Assembly (NCBI RefSeq): GCF_000421465.1
Contig: NZ_ATXB01000001.1
Location: forward strand, 1,178,001 to 1,242,000
Origin: Methylohalobius crimeensis 10Ki
Lineage (GTDB): Bacteria; Pseudomonadota; Gammaproteobacteria; Methylococcales; Methylothermaceae
Length of the DNA: 64,000 nt
Direction: 5' to 3'
Shown here: positions 44,438 through 54,517 of the stretch, in pieces
Position numbering within the stretch: the first letter of the stretch is position 1
How the letters are laid out: the number at the start of each line of letters is the position of its first letter
Program-made: the position numbers and the translations under genes
The notes under the pieces: generated by a model
The model's database searches: none
The model's input: only the letters and a program-made list of their open reading frames with translations
Told to the model about the DNA's origin: nothing

Positions 44438-46111
44438 TCAGCCTTGGAGCCGGTGGCGCAGAATTTTTCCCACCGGGGATTTGGGAAGTTCGGTGCGGAA
44501 TTCGAAGTGGTGGGGGCGTTTGTAGGCGGTCAGGTTGGCGCGGCACCATGCCTGGAGTTCGTCGATCGTCAGGCTGGCATCGGCCTTCACCACGAAGAGC
44601 TTGACCGCCTCGCCGGTATGGGCGTCCGGTATTCCGATGGCGGCGCATTCTTGGACCTTGGGGTGACCGCCGACCACTTCCTCGATTTCGTGGGGATAAA
44701 CGTTGAAGCCGGAAATCAGGATCATGTCCTTTTTCCGGTCCACGATATAGAAAAATCCCCGGGCATCCATTTTGGCGATATCGCCGGTGCGCAGCCAGCC
44801 GTCCGCTTCCAGAACGGCACGGGTTTCATCGGGTCGGTTCCAATAGCCGGCTATCACCTGGGGGCCTCGCACCCACAGCTCGCCGGTTTTTTCCGGGGGA
44901 ACGGGGCGGCCGTCGTTCACGATTTGGCAATCGGTTCCGGGAAGGGGGAGACCGATGCTGCCGGTGAAAGCATCGCTGTTCATGGGATTCAAGGTGACCA
45001 CCGGCGAGGCCTCGGTCAGTCCGTAGCCCTCCAAAACCGGGCATCGGGTGACTTCCTGCCAGCACTCGGCCACCGATTTCTGCATGGGCATCCCGCCGGC
45101 CAGGGTGAATTTCAGGCCGGAAAAATCCGCTTGCTCGAATCCCGGAAAGTGCAGCAGGTGACTGAACAGGGTATTGACGCCGGTGATGCAGCTGCAGCGG
45201 GATTGATTGATGATGTTGACCAATCCCTTCAAATCCCGGGGGTTGGTGACCAGATGATTATGGACGCCCGCCGCCATTCCCACCCACAAATTGGTGGTGA
45301 GGGCGAAGATGTGATACAGCGGCAGGGCGGTGATCAGCCGTTCGCAGCCGTCCTCCAGGTAGCGGGGCCATTCCGGGCAGGTCAGCCACAGGCGCGTCTG
45401 TTCGATATTGGCCAACACGTTGGCGTGAGAAAGGATCGCCCCTTTGGGGGTGCCGGTGGTGCCTCCCGTGTATTGAAGGAAAGCCATGTCCTCCGGTTGC
45501 AGCGACACTTTTAACGGGCGTTCCCGGCCTTCCCGAATCACCTGATTCCAGCTTAGGGACCGGGGCAGATTGAACGGCGGCACCTGGCGCTTGAGGTATT
45601 TCAAGGTCCAGTTGATCAATTGCCGTTTGGGGGCGGGGCACAGGTCGCCCGCCTGGGTCACGAGCATATGGGGGAGTTTGAGGCCGAAGTCGGATCGGGC
45701 TTTTTCCAAAACATGCCCGAAGTTGGCCAATAGGACGATCGCCGAGACCTCGGCATCTTTGAGTTCCTGGGCCAATTCCCGGGGGGTGAACAAAGGGTTG
45801 ACATTGACCGCCGTCAGGCCCGCGCGCAGCGCTCCCAGCAAGGCGATCGGGTATTGCAACAGGTTGGGCAGCATGATCGCCAGGCGATGGCCCGGACCGA
45901 GTCCGAGCCGGTGCAGACCGTGGGCGAAGCGCAATGAGAGCCGATCCCAATCGCGATAGGTGAGGGTGGTCCCCAGATTGTCCAAGGCGGGAAGATCGGC
46001 GAATCGCCGGCACGAACGCTCGAACAAGCTGACCAGCGAGGCATCCGCAAGGGGAGGGAGATCGGCCGGCAAGCCGGGGGGATAAAGGGTGAGCCAGGAG
46101 CGGTCGGTCAT
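44438..46111 (-). CDS. fadD: Long-chain fatty acid-CoA ligase
   Basis: 557 residues. Adenylate-forming enzyme: P-loop FLQYTGGTTGTPKGAILSHANV, VLEGYGLTEASPVVT, GWLRTGDIAKMDARGFFYIVDRKKDMILISGFNVYP and the C-terminal lysine in KSPVGKILRHRL. Gives acyl-CoA from fatty acids. Its start overlaps the end of the acyltransferase-hydrolase gene by four bases, so the product could feed the acyltransferase made from the same message. Confidence 0.93.
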   Translation of the reverse strand: MTDRSWLTLYPPGLPADLPPLADASLVSLFERSCRRFADLPALDNLGTTLTYRDWDRLSLRFAHGLHRLGLGPGHRLAIMLPNLLQYPIALLGALRAGLTAVNVNPLFTPRELAQELKDAEVSAIVLLANFGHVLEKARSDFGLKLPHMLVTQAGDLCPAPKRQLINWTLKYLKRQVPPFNLPRSLSWNQVIREGRERPLKVSLQPEDMAFLQYTGGTTGTPKGAILSHANVLANIEQTRLWLTCPEWPRYLEDGCERLITALPLYHIFALTTNLWVGMAAGVHNHLVTNPRDLKGLVNIINQSRCSCITGVNTLFSHLLHFPGFEQADFSGLKFTLAGGMPMQKSVAECWQEVTRCPVLEGYGLTEASPVVTLNPMNSDAFTGSIGLPLPGTDCQIVNDGRPVPPEKTGELWVRGPQVIAGYWNRPDETRAVLEADGWLRTGDIAKMDARGFFYIVDRKKDMILISGFNVYPHEIEEVVGGHPKVQECAAIGIPDAHTGEAVKLFVVKADASLTIDELQAWCRANLTAYKRPHHFEFRTELPKSPVGKILRHRLQG

Positions 46112-48420
46112 GGCTCGATCGCCGTATGTTGATCGAAAAATTGCCGGATTCGGTCATGCACTCCCCCCGGGTCTTTGAAAATCATATTGTGCAAGGCCGT
46201 GGCGACCGGAATGAGCATTTTATGGCGACTGCCGAGGTGTTCCAGAATCCATTCGGCGCTGTCCGGATCCACCACCGGATCGGCGTCGCCCTGCAACAGC
46301 AGTACCGGACATTTCACATCCGCCAGGCGCGATTCGGTTTCGGCGATGACTTGGCGCAGCTCGTGGAGCGCGGGGATGGGAATATGCCGATAGTTGATTT
46401 CGGGAAATTCGGATTGGTTGGCCACGAATGCCTTGAATCCGCCGTTTCGCATCCAGTGGGTCCAACGATTGGTATGGTGCACCAATGACACCAGGGTCAT
46501 GGTGGGGGTCCGGAACTTGACCGGCGTGGCGACCGCCGCCACCGCCGCCAACTGGTCGGGTTGGTCGGCGGCCTGGCGTAAGGCCAGCAATCCGCCGGTG
46601 GAAAAGCCCACCAGGGCAATGGTTTCGGTCAGGCCGGCCAGAATCCGATAGCCGCGCCGGACCGAAGCATACCAGTCCTTCCAGCGACGCTCGCGCAGAT
46701 CGCAAGGAGAGGTGCCGTGGCCTTTGAGGCGGATGGCGAGGACCACATACCCGGCGTCGGCCAGGTATTCACCCAATGAGCGCATTGCCACCGGAGAGGA
46801 GAGCAGGCCGTGAATCAGCAATACGCCTTTCTTGCCGGAAGGCGGGTTCGGTAGTAAAAAAGGCCCGTTGTCCCCCCGGAGGATTTCCAAGCGATTGAGG
46901 GGTTCGAAGCACGGCGCGGTATAAAACGCCTTATCCCAGTGCCAGGCGCGCACTTCGTCGTCGAAACTTTGCAAGGCCCGTTCACGGGGCGTGAGTTTGT
47001 CGGCCCGTCGGAGCGCCTGTTGTCCGATCTTCTTGATTCGCGTCAACGGTGCCACTTCGTTGGCATAGACCATGACCGGGTTTTCCAGGCGAATGGTATC
47101 GAGTTCGAATTCCTCGCATAATTTGGGTAAAAAATGATAATAACCGCCCACCGGTTCGATGAGTCCGGCGCTTTCGGCGGTGGAAAGAAATTGGTTCAAA
47201 AAGGAAGGTTCGGCTTCGGGCAGAGCGAGGTAATTTTCGGGATTGCGCAGACTGCGATGGAGAAAAAGCGTGGGCTCCCGTTGGACCGCCTTGATCGCCA
47301 GATAGAGCGCCTTGCGGAAGGTCTTCCGGGCAATTCGCGTGCGTCCCTCGGCCAAGGTGTGATAGATCAAGGTGGCGGCCAGGTGAGAGGGGTTCACGGT
47401 CACTTCCCGGTAGATGGCCTCCATGTAGCGGTCCCGAATGCGGCGTCCGTTATGGCGGATGCGCCAGGCTAAAAAACGCCGCTTCAAATTTTTATGATCG
47501 TGCCAATTGAAAATTCCGTCCAGGGCGCCGATGTGCGGCAGTTCCGTCTGAATCAGCCAGCGGTCCCAGAAGCGCGGATAAGCGTCCACTCGGATGGGAT
47601 CGCCCAGATGGATGTCCATGTCGGTGTCTTTCATCAACAAATTCCCTTCGATCAAGAGCTCTTCCAGGGAGCGTTTGCCGATTCCGGGACGGATGATTTG
47701 CACGGCCCGTTTGAGCAAGTTGTCGTCGATCCGCAAGGGAAAAAAGGTGATATCGGCCGGCACGATCAGGGTGGGTTCCCGGCAGCGGGCGAGAAATGCG
47801 TCCCGGTCGGGAAGATCCAATTGCTCTTGCCAAGCCTCCAGGCGGTCTTCCCTTCCCTCGTGCTCGGCCGCCAGAACCGCCTGCTTGAAAATATCCAGGC
47901 CCAAAGCCAGTACCGCCGCGCCGCTATGGTGGCGGCGAAAGGTTTGGGTGGTCCGGGAATAGATCCGGTAGCGGCCCTTGGCGTCGATGACCCGGCGGTC
48001 CTTCACCATGCCTCCCTCGGGGAAGACGATCACCTTGCGGCCACGCAGAATTTGGGTCGCCAACAGGGGAAATAATTGAGGGTGATCGTGGGGAATGGCG
48101 CCGATGGCCAGGAGTACGCGGGTCAAATGGGGATCGAGCTGGAACAATTCCCGGTGGGCGATGGCGCAGCAGTAGGCGCCGCAGCATTCGTGAATCAGAT
48201 ATTGGGGAATCAGGGTTTCGAAACGGGCGAAATGGTTGAAGACGAAAATTTGTCCCCGATGGACGTCGGTTTCGGGCGCGTGGAGCTTGAAATGAATGTT
48301 GAGAAAACGCTGAGCGAAACGCAGCAGGCGGGCGGCGCGATCGTAGATGACGGTATCGATCCGGTATTCAGAGTAGGGTTGTTGGTCGAAGTCAACCGGC
48401 GCTTGATCGGTAGTGGCCAT
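46108..48420 (-). CDS. Fusion of PlsC-like acyltransferase and alpha/beta hydrolase
   Basis: 770 residues. N-terminal acyltransferase part (about 55-320): NHFARFET (an NHxxxxE/D variant of the usual HxxxxD), FPEGGMVKDRRVI and a phosphate-binding LIVPADITFFPL. A linker helix domain follows. C-terminal alpha/beta hydrolase (about 520-770): LLIHGLLSSPVAMRSLGEYLADAGY, nucleophile elbow VGFSTGGLLAL with the Ser, QGDADPVVDPDS and a late His in ATALHNMIF, as in monoacylglycerol lipases. One chain could both add and remove acyl groups. Overlaps fadD by four bases. Confidence 0.85.
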   Translation of the reverse strand: MATTDQAPVDFDQQPYSEYRIDTVIYDRAARLLRFAQRFLNIHFKLHAPETDVHRGQIFVFNHFARFETLIPQYLIHECCGAYCCAIAHRELFQLDPHLTRVLLAIGAIPHDHPQLFPLLATQILRGRKVIVFPEGGMVKDRRVIDAKGRYRIYSRTTQTFRRHHSGAAVLALGLDIFKQAVLAAEHEGREDRLEAWQEQLDLPDRDAFLARCREPTLIVPADITFFPLRIDDNLLKRAVQIIRPGIGKRSLEELLIEGNLLMKDTDMDIHLGDPIRVDAYPRFWDRWLIQTELPHIGALDGIFNWHDHKNLKRRFLAWRIRHNGRRIRDRYMEAIYREVTVNPSHLAATLIYHTLAEGRTRIARKTFRKALYLAIKAVQREPTLFLHRSLRNPENYLALPEAEPSFLNQFLSTAESAGLIEPVGGYYHFLPKLCEEFELDTIRLENPVMVYANEVAPLTRIKKIGQQALRRADKLTPRERALQSFDDEVRAWHWDKAFYTAPCFEPLNRLEILRGDNGPFLLPNPPSGKKGVLLIHGLLSSPVAMRSLGEYLADAGYVVLAIRLKGHGTSPCDLRERRWKDWYASVRRGYRILAGLTETIALVGFSTGGLLALRQAADQPDQLAAVAAVATPVKFRTPTMTLVSLVHHTNRWTHWMRNGGFKAFVANQSEFPEINYRHIPIPALHELRQVIAETESRLADVKCPVLLLQGDADPVVDPDSAEWILEHLGSRHKMLIPVATALHNMIFKDPGGVHDRIRQFFDQHTAIEP

Positions 48421-48501
48421 GGCCTAACCCCTGGAGTGACCGATACGTTTTTAGTTTGAATGTTCCCGGGAAAGTTTACAACTTTACCACCGGACAAAAC
48501 A

Positions 48502-48523
48502 AAGCGGGCATGAAAGCCCGCTT
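48502..48523 (-). terminator. Rho-independent terminator after the DUF1616-like gene
   Basis: On the minus strand AAGCGGGC-TTTCAT-GCCCGCTT followed by TGTTTTG. Eight-base stem, six-base loop and a T-rich tail, 35 bases after the stop of the 48558 gene. Confidence 0.8.
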
Positions 48524-48557
48524 CATTGGAACAGAATAAATAATATATTTTTTGGTC

Positions 48558-49142
48558 TTAGTAAGGCTGGTAGCCGGATGCCTTGAGCATGATAAGCAGA
48601 ATCAGCCGGATGACGCCGTACAACACCGCCAGGCTCACGAAGGTGGTCAGGATCATCAGGATCATGGGGCCGTTGTCCCCCAGTTTCTGCTGGAACCAGT
48701 CGGAAAGCCGTTGCCAGAACGTTGCAAGTTTGCCCTTAAAGAATTTGAGGCCCACTGCCACCGAGATGACCAAGATCACGATGATCGGGGGAACCCAGTT
48801 TTCTACCCCGATACGGATTTCCTGATCCATGTCGAGCGAATGGATGGCGAAGTAGTTGACCAGAAAAGCCAGCGATTGGACCGTGATTATGGACAGCCCG
48901 AAGGAGAGGATGAATCGGTCCAAGGCCGGGTTTTCGGTGAGATGCACGTCGTCCAGGTACAATTTCACGATCACGTATCCGGGCAGGAACATGATCAGGA
49001 TGGCGCTGAGGATTTTCTTGATCAGTTCGATCGGAGAAGTGGTGGTGAACGCCATGAATATTCCGATGAATATGAAGCTGATCACCAGAATCCCCGCCCA
49101 CATCAGAAGGTCGGTTTTGTGTTTGCTGGTAATGTTGTTCAT
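48558..49142 (-). CDS. DUF1616-like membrane protein
   Basis: 194 residues with about five membrane helices. The segment ILSAILIMFLPGYVIVKLYLDDVHLTENPALDRFILSFGLSIITVQSLAFLVNYFAI resembles DUF1616 proteins, membrane proteins of unknown role also found in archaea. Follows the small lipocalin-like gene after 21 bases on the same strand and ends in a strong terminator. Confidence 0.7.
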   Translation of the reverse strand: MNNITSKHKTDLLMWAGILVISFIFIGIFMAFTTTSPIELIKKILSAILIMFLPGYVIVKLYLDDVHLTENPALDRFILSFGLSIITVQSLAFLVNYFAIHSLDMDQEIRIGVENWVPPIIVILVISVAVGLKFFKGKLATFWQRLSDWFQQKLGDNGPMILMILTTFVSLAVLYGVIRLILLIMLKASGYQPY

Positions 49143-49163
49143 TGAATCGAACTCCTCTTTTGG

Positions 49164-49607
49164 TTATTTGCGCTTGAAAAAATAAAACCCTTCCAGGCCG
49201 CCTTTCAGAACCATCGAATCGTCTTGCAGGTCGTAAACCCGATAGGTGAGCTGCTTACCCGGTCTTCCCGGTACGTCGGTGACGATCATGCCATCTTTGA
49301 TTTCGTATTTGAATTGTTGCGTGTCTTTCCGCCTGAAGTGCCGGTTGTAACCGGACGTGACCAGTGTGCCACCGCCTTGAAAATCCCATTCGCGGTTCTC
49401 AGGAATCCGGCCTCCGGTCGCGCGCGGAGCGACTTCCACCAAGGTCCATTTCCCCAATATGGGTTGGGCGTCCTGCAGTTGGAGCGGATTCCGTTGGCCG
49501 GCGGCTTCTTGCGTTTGGGCGGTGGGTTTGCGGATCTTGACCGCATGGCTGGTGCCGGCAGCGGCCAGCAAAGACGAGGCCAGCAACAGGGAGATGATTT
49601 TGCGCAT
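49164..49607 (-). CDS. Secreted lipocalin-like protein
   Basis: 147 residues, signal peptide MRKIISLLLASSLLAAAGTSHA. The rest begins ILGKWTLVEV and runs through short beta strands (WDFQGGGTLVTSGY, FKYEIKDGMIVTDVP, LTYRVYDLQDDSMVLKG), the pattern of small lipocalin-like or DUF5640-type domains. First gene of a unit with the DUF1616-like protein. Ligand unknown. Confidence 0.6.
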   Translation of the reverse strand: MRKIISLLLASSLLAAAGTSHAVKIRKPTAQTQEAAGQRNPLQLQDAQPILGKWTLVEVAPRATGGRIPENREWDFQGGGTLVTSGYNRHFRRKDTQQFKYEIKDGMIVTDVPGRPGKQLTYRVYDLQDDSMVLKGGLEGFYFFKRK

Positions 49608-49761
49608 GGTAGTTCTCCTTGGCGTTTTTCTTTTCTATTTCTATTTCGACCGTTTGAGCAAACGATGACTTGCCCATTATCGCAAAACTGGCGTCAAAAA
49701 TTGAGACGATTTCTCCCTTCGAGCATGATAAAGTTGAATGTATTTTGAACATCTGCGAGTT

Positions 49762-52700
49762 ATGCATACGAATCCGTCCTTCGAATCCAGTGCCCGAATC
49801 AAACGGCTGCTTGCCGAACGCATTCTGATTTTGGACAGTGCCATGGGCACCATGATCCAAAACCGTCGCTTGTCGGAGGCCGATTACCGCGGTCAGCGTT
49901 TCCGCGATTGGCCCTCCGATCTGCAAGGCAATAACGATTTGTTGTCCCTGACCCAGCCTCGATTCATCGAGGAAATCCATCGCGAGAATCTCGACGCCGG
50001 CGCGGATATCATCGAAACCAATACCTTCAACGCCAACCGGATCAGTCTGGCCGATTACGGCATGGAGGATCTGGCCGGGGAGATCAACCGGGAAGCCGCC
50101 GCCATCGCCCGCCGCGCCGCCGATGCCGCCACCGCCCGCACGCCGGACAAACCCCGCCTGGTGACCGGCGTGCTGGGTCCGACCAATCGCACCGCCTCCA
50201 TTTCCCCCGACGTCAACGATCCCGGTTACCGCAACATTACCTTTGAGCAGTTGGTGGCGGCTTACACCGAGGCCGTCGACGGTCTGGTGGCCGGGGGCGC
50301 GGATCTGCTGTTGATCGAAACCATTTTCGACACCCTCAACGCCAAGGCCGCGATCTTCGCGGTCAAGCAATATTTCGAGCGGCACGGCGGGCAGTTGCCG
50401 ATCATGATCTCCGGCACCATCACCGATGCTTCCGGACGCACCTTGTCCGGCCAGACCGCCGAAGCCTTCTGGAATTCCCTGCGCCACGCCCGGCCCATTT
50501 CCTTCGGTTTCAACTGCGCGCTGGGTCCCAAGGAACTGCGTCAATACATTGAGGAAATAGCCGGTTATGTCGACACGCACGTGTCGGCCCATCCCAACGC
50601 CGGTCTTCCCAACGAATTCGGCGAGTACGACGAGACCCCCGAAGATATGGCGGTCCACATCCGGGAGTGGGCGCGAAGCGGTTTTCTCAATATCGTCGGC
50701 GGTTGTTGCGGCACCACGCCCGAGCATATCCGCGCCATCGCCGAGGCGGTGGAAGGGGTTGCGCCACGCCGAATCCCCAAGGCCGGACACGCTTGCCGCC
50801 TGGCCGGCTTGGAGCCGCTCAATATCGTTTCCCCCTCCCATCCCTCCCCCGCAAGCGGGGGAGGAGAAATTACGAAGACTCCCTCCCCCGCAAACGGGGG
50901 AGGAGAAATTGCGATGATTCCCTCCCCCGCGAGCGGGGGAGGGGCAGGGTGGGGGTTTATCAACATCGGTGAGCGCACCAACGTGACCGGATCCGCCCGC
51001 TTCCGACGCCTGATCCGGGAAGACGACTACGACACCGCGCTGGAAGTGGCCAGGCAACAGGTGGAAAACGGCGCCCAGCTGATCGACGTCAACATGGACG
51101 AGGGGATGCTCGATTCCGAGGCGGCGATGGTGCGTTTTTTGAACCTGGCGGCCGGCGAGCCCGACATCGCCCGGGTGCCGGTGATGATCGACTCGTCCAA
51201 ATGGGCGGTGATCGAAGCCGGTCTCCAGTGCATCCAGGGCAAGGGGGTGATCAACTCCATCTCCCTCAAGGAGGGCGAGGCCGCGTTTCTCGAGCACGCC
51301 CGGCTGGCACGCCGCTACGGCGCGGCGGTGGTGGTGATGGCCTTCGACGAGACCGGCCAGGCCGACAGCAAGCAGCGCAAAGTGGAAATCTGCACCCGCG
51401 CCTACAAGCTGCTGCGGGAAAAGCTGGATTTTCCGCCCGAGGAAATCATCTTCGATCCCAATATCTTCGCGGTGGCCACCGGCATTCCCGAGCATCACCG
51501 CTACGGCCTCGACTATTTGGAGGCGGTGGCCGAGATCAAGCGGACGCTTCCCCACGCCCTGACTTCCGGCGGGGTTTCCAACGTGTCGTTCTCGTTTCGC
51601 GGCAACAACTATGTCCGCGAGGCGATCCATGCGGTCTTCCTCTATCACGCGATCAAGGAAGGGCTCGACATGGGCATCGTCAATGCCGGTCAGCTGGGCA
51701 TCTACGAAGAAGTCCCCGGGGATCTGCGCGACGCCATCGAAGACGTCCTTTTGTGCCGACGCGAAAACGCCGACGAATACTTGCTGGAAGTGGCGGAAAA
51801 GTACCGCGGCGAAGGGGCGGCCCAGGCCAAGGAGGATTTGGAATGGCGCACCTGGCCCGTGGAGAAGCGCCTGGAGCACGCCCTGGTCAAAGGGATCACC
51901 GACTACATCGACGAGGACACCGAGGAAGCCCGCCAAGATCTGGGCAATCCCCTCAGGGTGATCGAAGGACCGCTGATGGCCGGAATGAACGTGGTCGGCG
52001 ACCTGTTCGGGGCCGGCAAGATGTTTTTGCCCCAGGTGGTCAAATCGGCGCGGGTGATGAAAAAGGCGGTGGCTTACTTGATGCCGTATCTCGACGCCGA
52101 GCGTCAAGCGGGCGAAACCGCGGGCAGGATCCTCATGGCCACGGTCAAGGGAGACGTGCATGACATCGGCAAGAACATTGTCGGCGTGGTGCTGCAGTGC
52201 AACGGCTTCGAGGTGGTCGATCTAGGGGTGATGGTGCCGGCCGATCAAATCCTTCAAACCGCCCGGGAAAAAAAGGTCGATATCATCGGCTTGTCGGGCC
52301 TGATCACGCCTTCCTTGGACGAAATGGTCCACGTGGCCAAGGAAATGAAGCGCCAGGGTTTCGAAATTCCCTTGCTGATCGGCGGCGCCACCACTTCCCG
52401 GGTGCATACCGCGGTCAAGATCGCCCCCCATTACTCAAAGCCTGTGGTCTACGTTTCCGACGCCTCGCGGGCGGTCGGGGTGGCCGGTAACCTGTTGAGT
52501 AAGGATCTACGCACCGCCTATGTGGAGAGCCTGGCGCAGGAATACGAGGAAGTGCGCCGCCGCCACGCCATGAAGCAGGATCGGACACGTCTATTGTCCA
52601 TCGAAGCGGCTCGGAACAATCGCTATCGGGATACTTGGGCCGACTACGAGCCGCCGCCGCCGATCGAGGCAGGGCTGCAAGTGTTCGACGACTACCCCTT

Positions 52701-53580
52701 GGACGAATTGACCCGTTATATCGACTGGTCGCCGTTCTTCCAGGCGTGGGAGTTGGCCGGAAGCTACCCCAAAATCCTCGAAGACGAGGTGGTCGGCGAG
52801 GAGGCCAGAAGGCTTTTCGCCGACGCCCGTCAAATGCTGGAGCAGCTGGTGGCGGAAAAATGGCTCGAGGCGCGGGGGGTGATCGGCCTGTTCCCGGCGG
52901 CGAGCCGCGGCGACGATATTGTGATCTACACCGACGAAAGCCGCCGAGAGGTTCGAACCGTTTTGCACCATTTGCGCCAGCAGCATCAAAAACCCCAAGG
53001 CCAGCCCAATTACTGTCTGGCCGATTACGTCGCCCCGGAAGCGGCGGACCGAGCCGACTGGATCGGAGCCTTCGCCGTCACTGCCGGGATCGGCATCGAG
53101 CCGCATCTGGAACGATTCGAAAAAGATCACGACGACTACCGCGCGATCATGCTGAAAGCTTTGGCCGATCGCCTCGCCGAAGCCTTCGCCGAACACCTTC
53201 ACCAACGGGTGCGGCGGGAATTCTGGGGCTATGCGGCGGATGAAAACTGGGCCAACGCCGATCTGATCGCCGAAAAGTATCGAGGTATCCGCCCGGCGCC
53301 GGGGTATCCGGCGTGCCCCGATCACACCGAAAAGCATACTTTATTCGATCTGATCTCACCCGAAGAAAACGCCGGGATCGAATTGACCGAAAGCTTCGCC
53401 ATGTACCCGGCGGCGGCGGTCAGCGGGTGGTATTTCTCTCACCCTCGAGCGAGTTACTTCAACGTGGGCAAGATCGGCCGCGACCAGGTGGAAGACTACG
53501 CCCGCCGCAAGGGCGTGTCGACAGAGCAGGTGGAAAAGTGGCTGGCGCCCAATTTGGCCTATACTCCCGAGAACGATTAA
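49762..53580 (+). CDS. metH: Cobalamin-dependent methionine synthase with in-frame repeat insertion
   Basis: 1,272 residues; the E. coli enzyme has 1,227. Domains in order: homocysteine-binding ([12 protein letters not shown]; zinc Cys in [10 protein letters not shown]), pterin-binding ([17 protein letters not shown]), B12 cap, B12-binding with axial His in [10 protein letters not shown] near residue 799, and the AdoMet activation domain ([28 protein letters not shown]). Residues about 361-395 are a foreign-looking Pro-Ser-Gly stretch made of a 13-residue unit repeated three times, in the linker before the pterin domain. An ATG 24 bases upstream (49738) is an alternative start. Confidence 0.95.
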   Translation: MHTNPSFESSARIKRLLAERILILDSAMGTMIQNRRLSEADYRGQRFRDWPSDLQGNNDLLSLTQPRFIEEIHRENLDAGADIIETNTFNANRISLADYGMEDLAGEINREAAAIARRAADAATARTPDKPRLVTGVLGPTNRTASISPDVNDPGYRNITFEQLVAAYTEAVDGLVAGGADLLLIETIFDTLNAKAAIFAVKQYFERHGGQLPIMISGTITDASGRTLSGQTAEAFWNSLRHARPISFGFNCALGPKELRQYIEEIAGYVDTHVSAHPNAGLPNEFGEYDETPEDMAVHIREWARSGFLNIVGGCCGTTPEHIRAIAEAVEGVAPRRIPKAGHACRLAGLEPLNIVSPSHPSPASGGGEITKTPSPANGGGEIAMIPSPASGGGAGWGFINIGERTNVTGSARFRRLIREDDYDTALEVARQQVENGAQLIDVNMDEGMLDSEAAMVRFLNLAAGEPDIARVPVMIDSSKWAVIEAGLQCIQGKGVINSISLKEGEAAFLEHARLARRYGAAVVVMAFDETGQADSKQRKVEICTRAYKLLREKLDFPPEEIIFDPNIFAVATGIPEHHRYGLDYLEAVAEIKRTLPHALTSGGVSNVSFSFRGNNYVREAIHAVFLYHAIKEGLDMGIVNAGQLGIYEEVPGDLRDAIEDVLLCRRENADEYLLEVAEKYRGEGAAQAKEDLEWRTWPVEKRLEHALVKGITDYIDEDTEEARQDLGNPLRVIEGPLMAGMNVVGDLFGAGKMFLPQVVKSARVMKKAVAYLMPYLDAERQAGETAGRILMATVKGDVHDIGKNIVGVVLQCNGFEVVDLGVMVPADQILQTAREKKVDIIGLSGLITPSLDEMVHVAKEMKRQGFEIPLLIGGATTSRVHTAVKIAPHYSKPVVYVSDASRAVGVAGNLLSKDLRTAYVESLAQEYEEVRRRHAMKQDRTRLLSIEAARNNRYRDTWADYEPPPPIEAGLQVFDDYPLDELTRYIDWSPFFQAWELAGSYPKILEDEVVGEEARRLFADARQMLEQLVAEKWLEARGVIGLFPAASRGDDIVIYTDESRREVRTVLHHLRQQHQKPQGQPNYCLADYVAPEAADRADWIGAFAVTAGIGIEPHLERFEKDHDDYRAIMLKALADRLAEAFAEHLHQRVRREFWGYAADENWANADLIAEKYRGIRPAPGYPACPDHTEKHTLFDLISPEENAGIELTESFAMYPAAAVSGWYFSHPRASYFNVGKIGRDQVEDYARRKGVSTEQVEKWLAPNLAYTPEND
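50842..50957. repeat. Three 39-base palindromic units in frame inside metH
   Basis: CCCTCCCCCGC-(A/G)A-(A/G)CGGGGGAGG-type hairpins begin at 50842, 50881 and 50920. The period of 39 bases is exactly 13 codons, so the frame is kept. Encoded units begin [20 protein letters not shown] and [10 protein letters not shown]. The style matches interspersed palindromes elsewhere in the window. Confidence 0.9.
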
Positions 53581-53597
53581 TGGGCGGGGGTTCGGAA

Positions 53598-53623
53598 GAC
53601 GCAACCCTGCGGCACGTTGCGTC
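53598..53623 (+). terminator. Hairpin terminator after metH
   Basis: GACGCAAC (53598-53605), ten-base loop, GTTGCGTC (53616-53623), with outer GGA/TCC pairs. No long T-run, so termination strength is uncertain. Confidence 0.55.
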
Positions 53624-53768
53624 TCTCCGGCTCCCCATTCAAATTTCAACGGGATCTAGGCTGCGACTGCAACAAGGCGTATAGTAATTATCGTTAACCC
53701 GGCTTTTTCCATTAAGGATTGGCGGCGGACGGACGGCGTTAGATATATTGACGAGGAATGACGAAGGC

Positions 53769-54458
53769 ATGACAAGGAAAATAGGGTTGAGCTGGAGCAG
53801 CGGCAAGGACAGCGCCTGGGCGCTGCATGTTTTGAGGCAAACGTCCACAGACAGAGTGACGGGGCTATTCAGTGTGGTGAACGAACGTTTCGATCGAGTC
53901 TCCATGCATGCGACGAGAGTGGAATTGCTTCGCCTCCAGGCGGAAGCCGTCGGTTTGCCGTTGCAAACGATCCATCTGCCCGATCCCTGCCCGAATCACC
54001 GATACGATGCGATCATGGGCGGCTTCGTAGCCGATTGTGCCGCCCAGGGGACAAATAGTTTTGCCTTCGGCGACTTGTATCTGGAAGACGTGCGGCAGTA
54101 TCGGGAGAAACAGTTGGCTGGCACCGGCGTGGAACCGATCTTTCCGCTGTGGCGACTTCCCACGCGCGAATTGGCCGAATGGATGCTCGCCGCGGGTTTG
54201 GAAGCCTATATCAGCTGCGTGGATCTGAAAAAGCTTCCGGCGAGTTTTGCAGGACGCCGATGGTCCCGGGAATTACTGGAAAAGCTTCCCCCGGAAGTGG
54301 ATCCCTGTGGAGAGAATGGCGAATTTCACACGATCGTTGTAGACGGCCCCATGTTCGCCGAACGCATCGAGGTCGAGCTGGGCGAGGTGAAGCAGCGGGA
54401 TGGATTTGCTTATGCGGACATCATCCCTTTGAACCGAGGCGAGAGACGCATCCCTTGA
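53769..54458 (+). CDS. Dph6-related ATP pyrophosphatase domain protein
   Basis: 229 residues. N-type ATP pyrophosphatase loop at the N-terminus (GLSWSSGKDSAWALHVL, an SGGKDS variant), then FSVVNERFDRVSMHATRVELLRLQAEAVGLPL and GFVADCAAQGTNSFAFGDLYLEDVRQYRE, and a GENGEFHTIVVDGPMF motif. These are features of the diphthine-ammonia ligase (MJ0570) group. Bacteria do not make diphthamide, so the true substrate is unknown. ATG at 53769; a TTG 21 bases upstream is possible. Confidence 0.8.
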   Translation: MTRKIGLSWSSGKDSAWALHVLRQTSTDRVTGLFSVVNERFDRVSMHATRVELLRLQAEAVGLPLQTIHLPDPCPNHRYDAIMGGFVADCAAQGTNSFAFGDLYLEDVRQYREKQLAGTGVEPIFPLWRLPTRELAEWMLAAGLEAYISCVDLKKLPASFAGRRWSRELLEKLPPEVDPCGENGEFHTIVVDGPMFAERIEVELGEVKQRDGFAYADIIPLNRGERRIP

Positions 54459-54517
54459 ACGGGTTGCGATGGGTGCGTCGGTCGGTTGAAGCAACCCGCA
54501 ACCGCGAGGAGGCTACC

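Noticed and set aside
49608-49761. Cobalamin or SAM riboswitch before metH
   Set aside because: The leader is short and shows none of the conserved B12-box or SAM-box sequences.
50842-50944. CRISPR array
   Set aside because: Units are direct hairpin repeats of 39 bases inside a coding gene with no unique spacers and no cas genes nearby.
50829-50957. metH as a disrupted gene
   Set aside because: The repeats keep the frame (period 39) and the downstream domains are complete, so the gene is called intact with an insertion.
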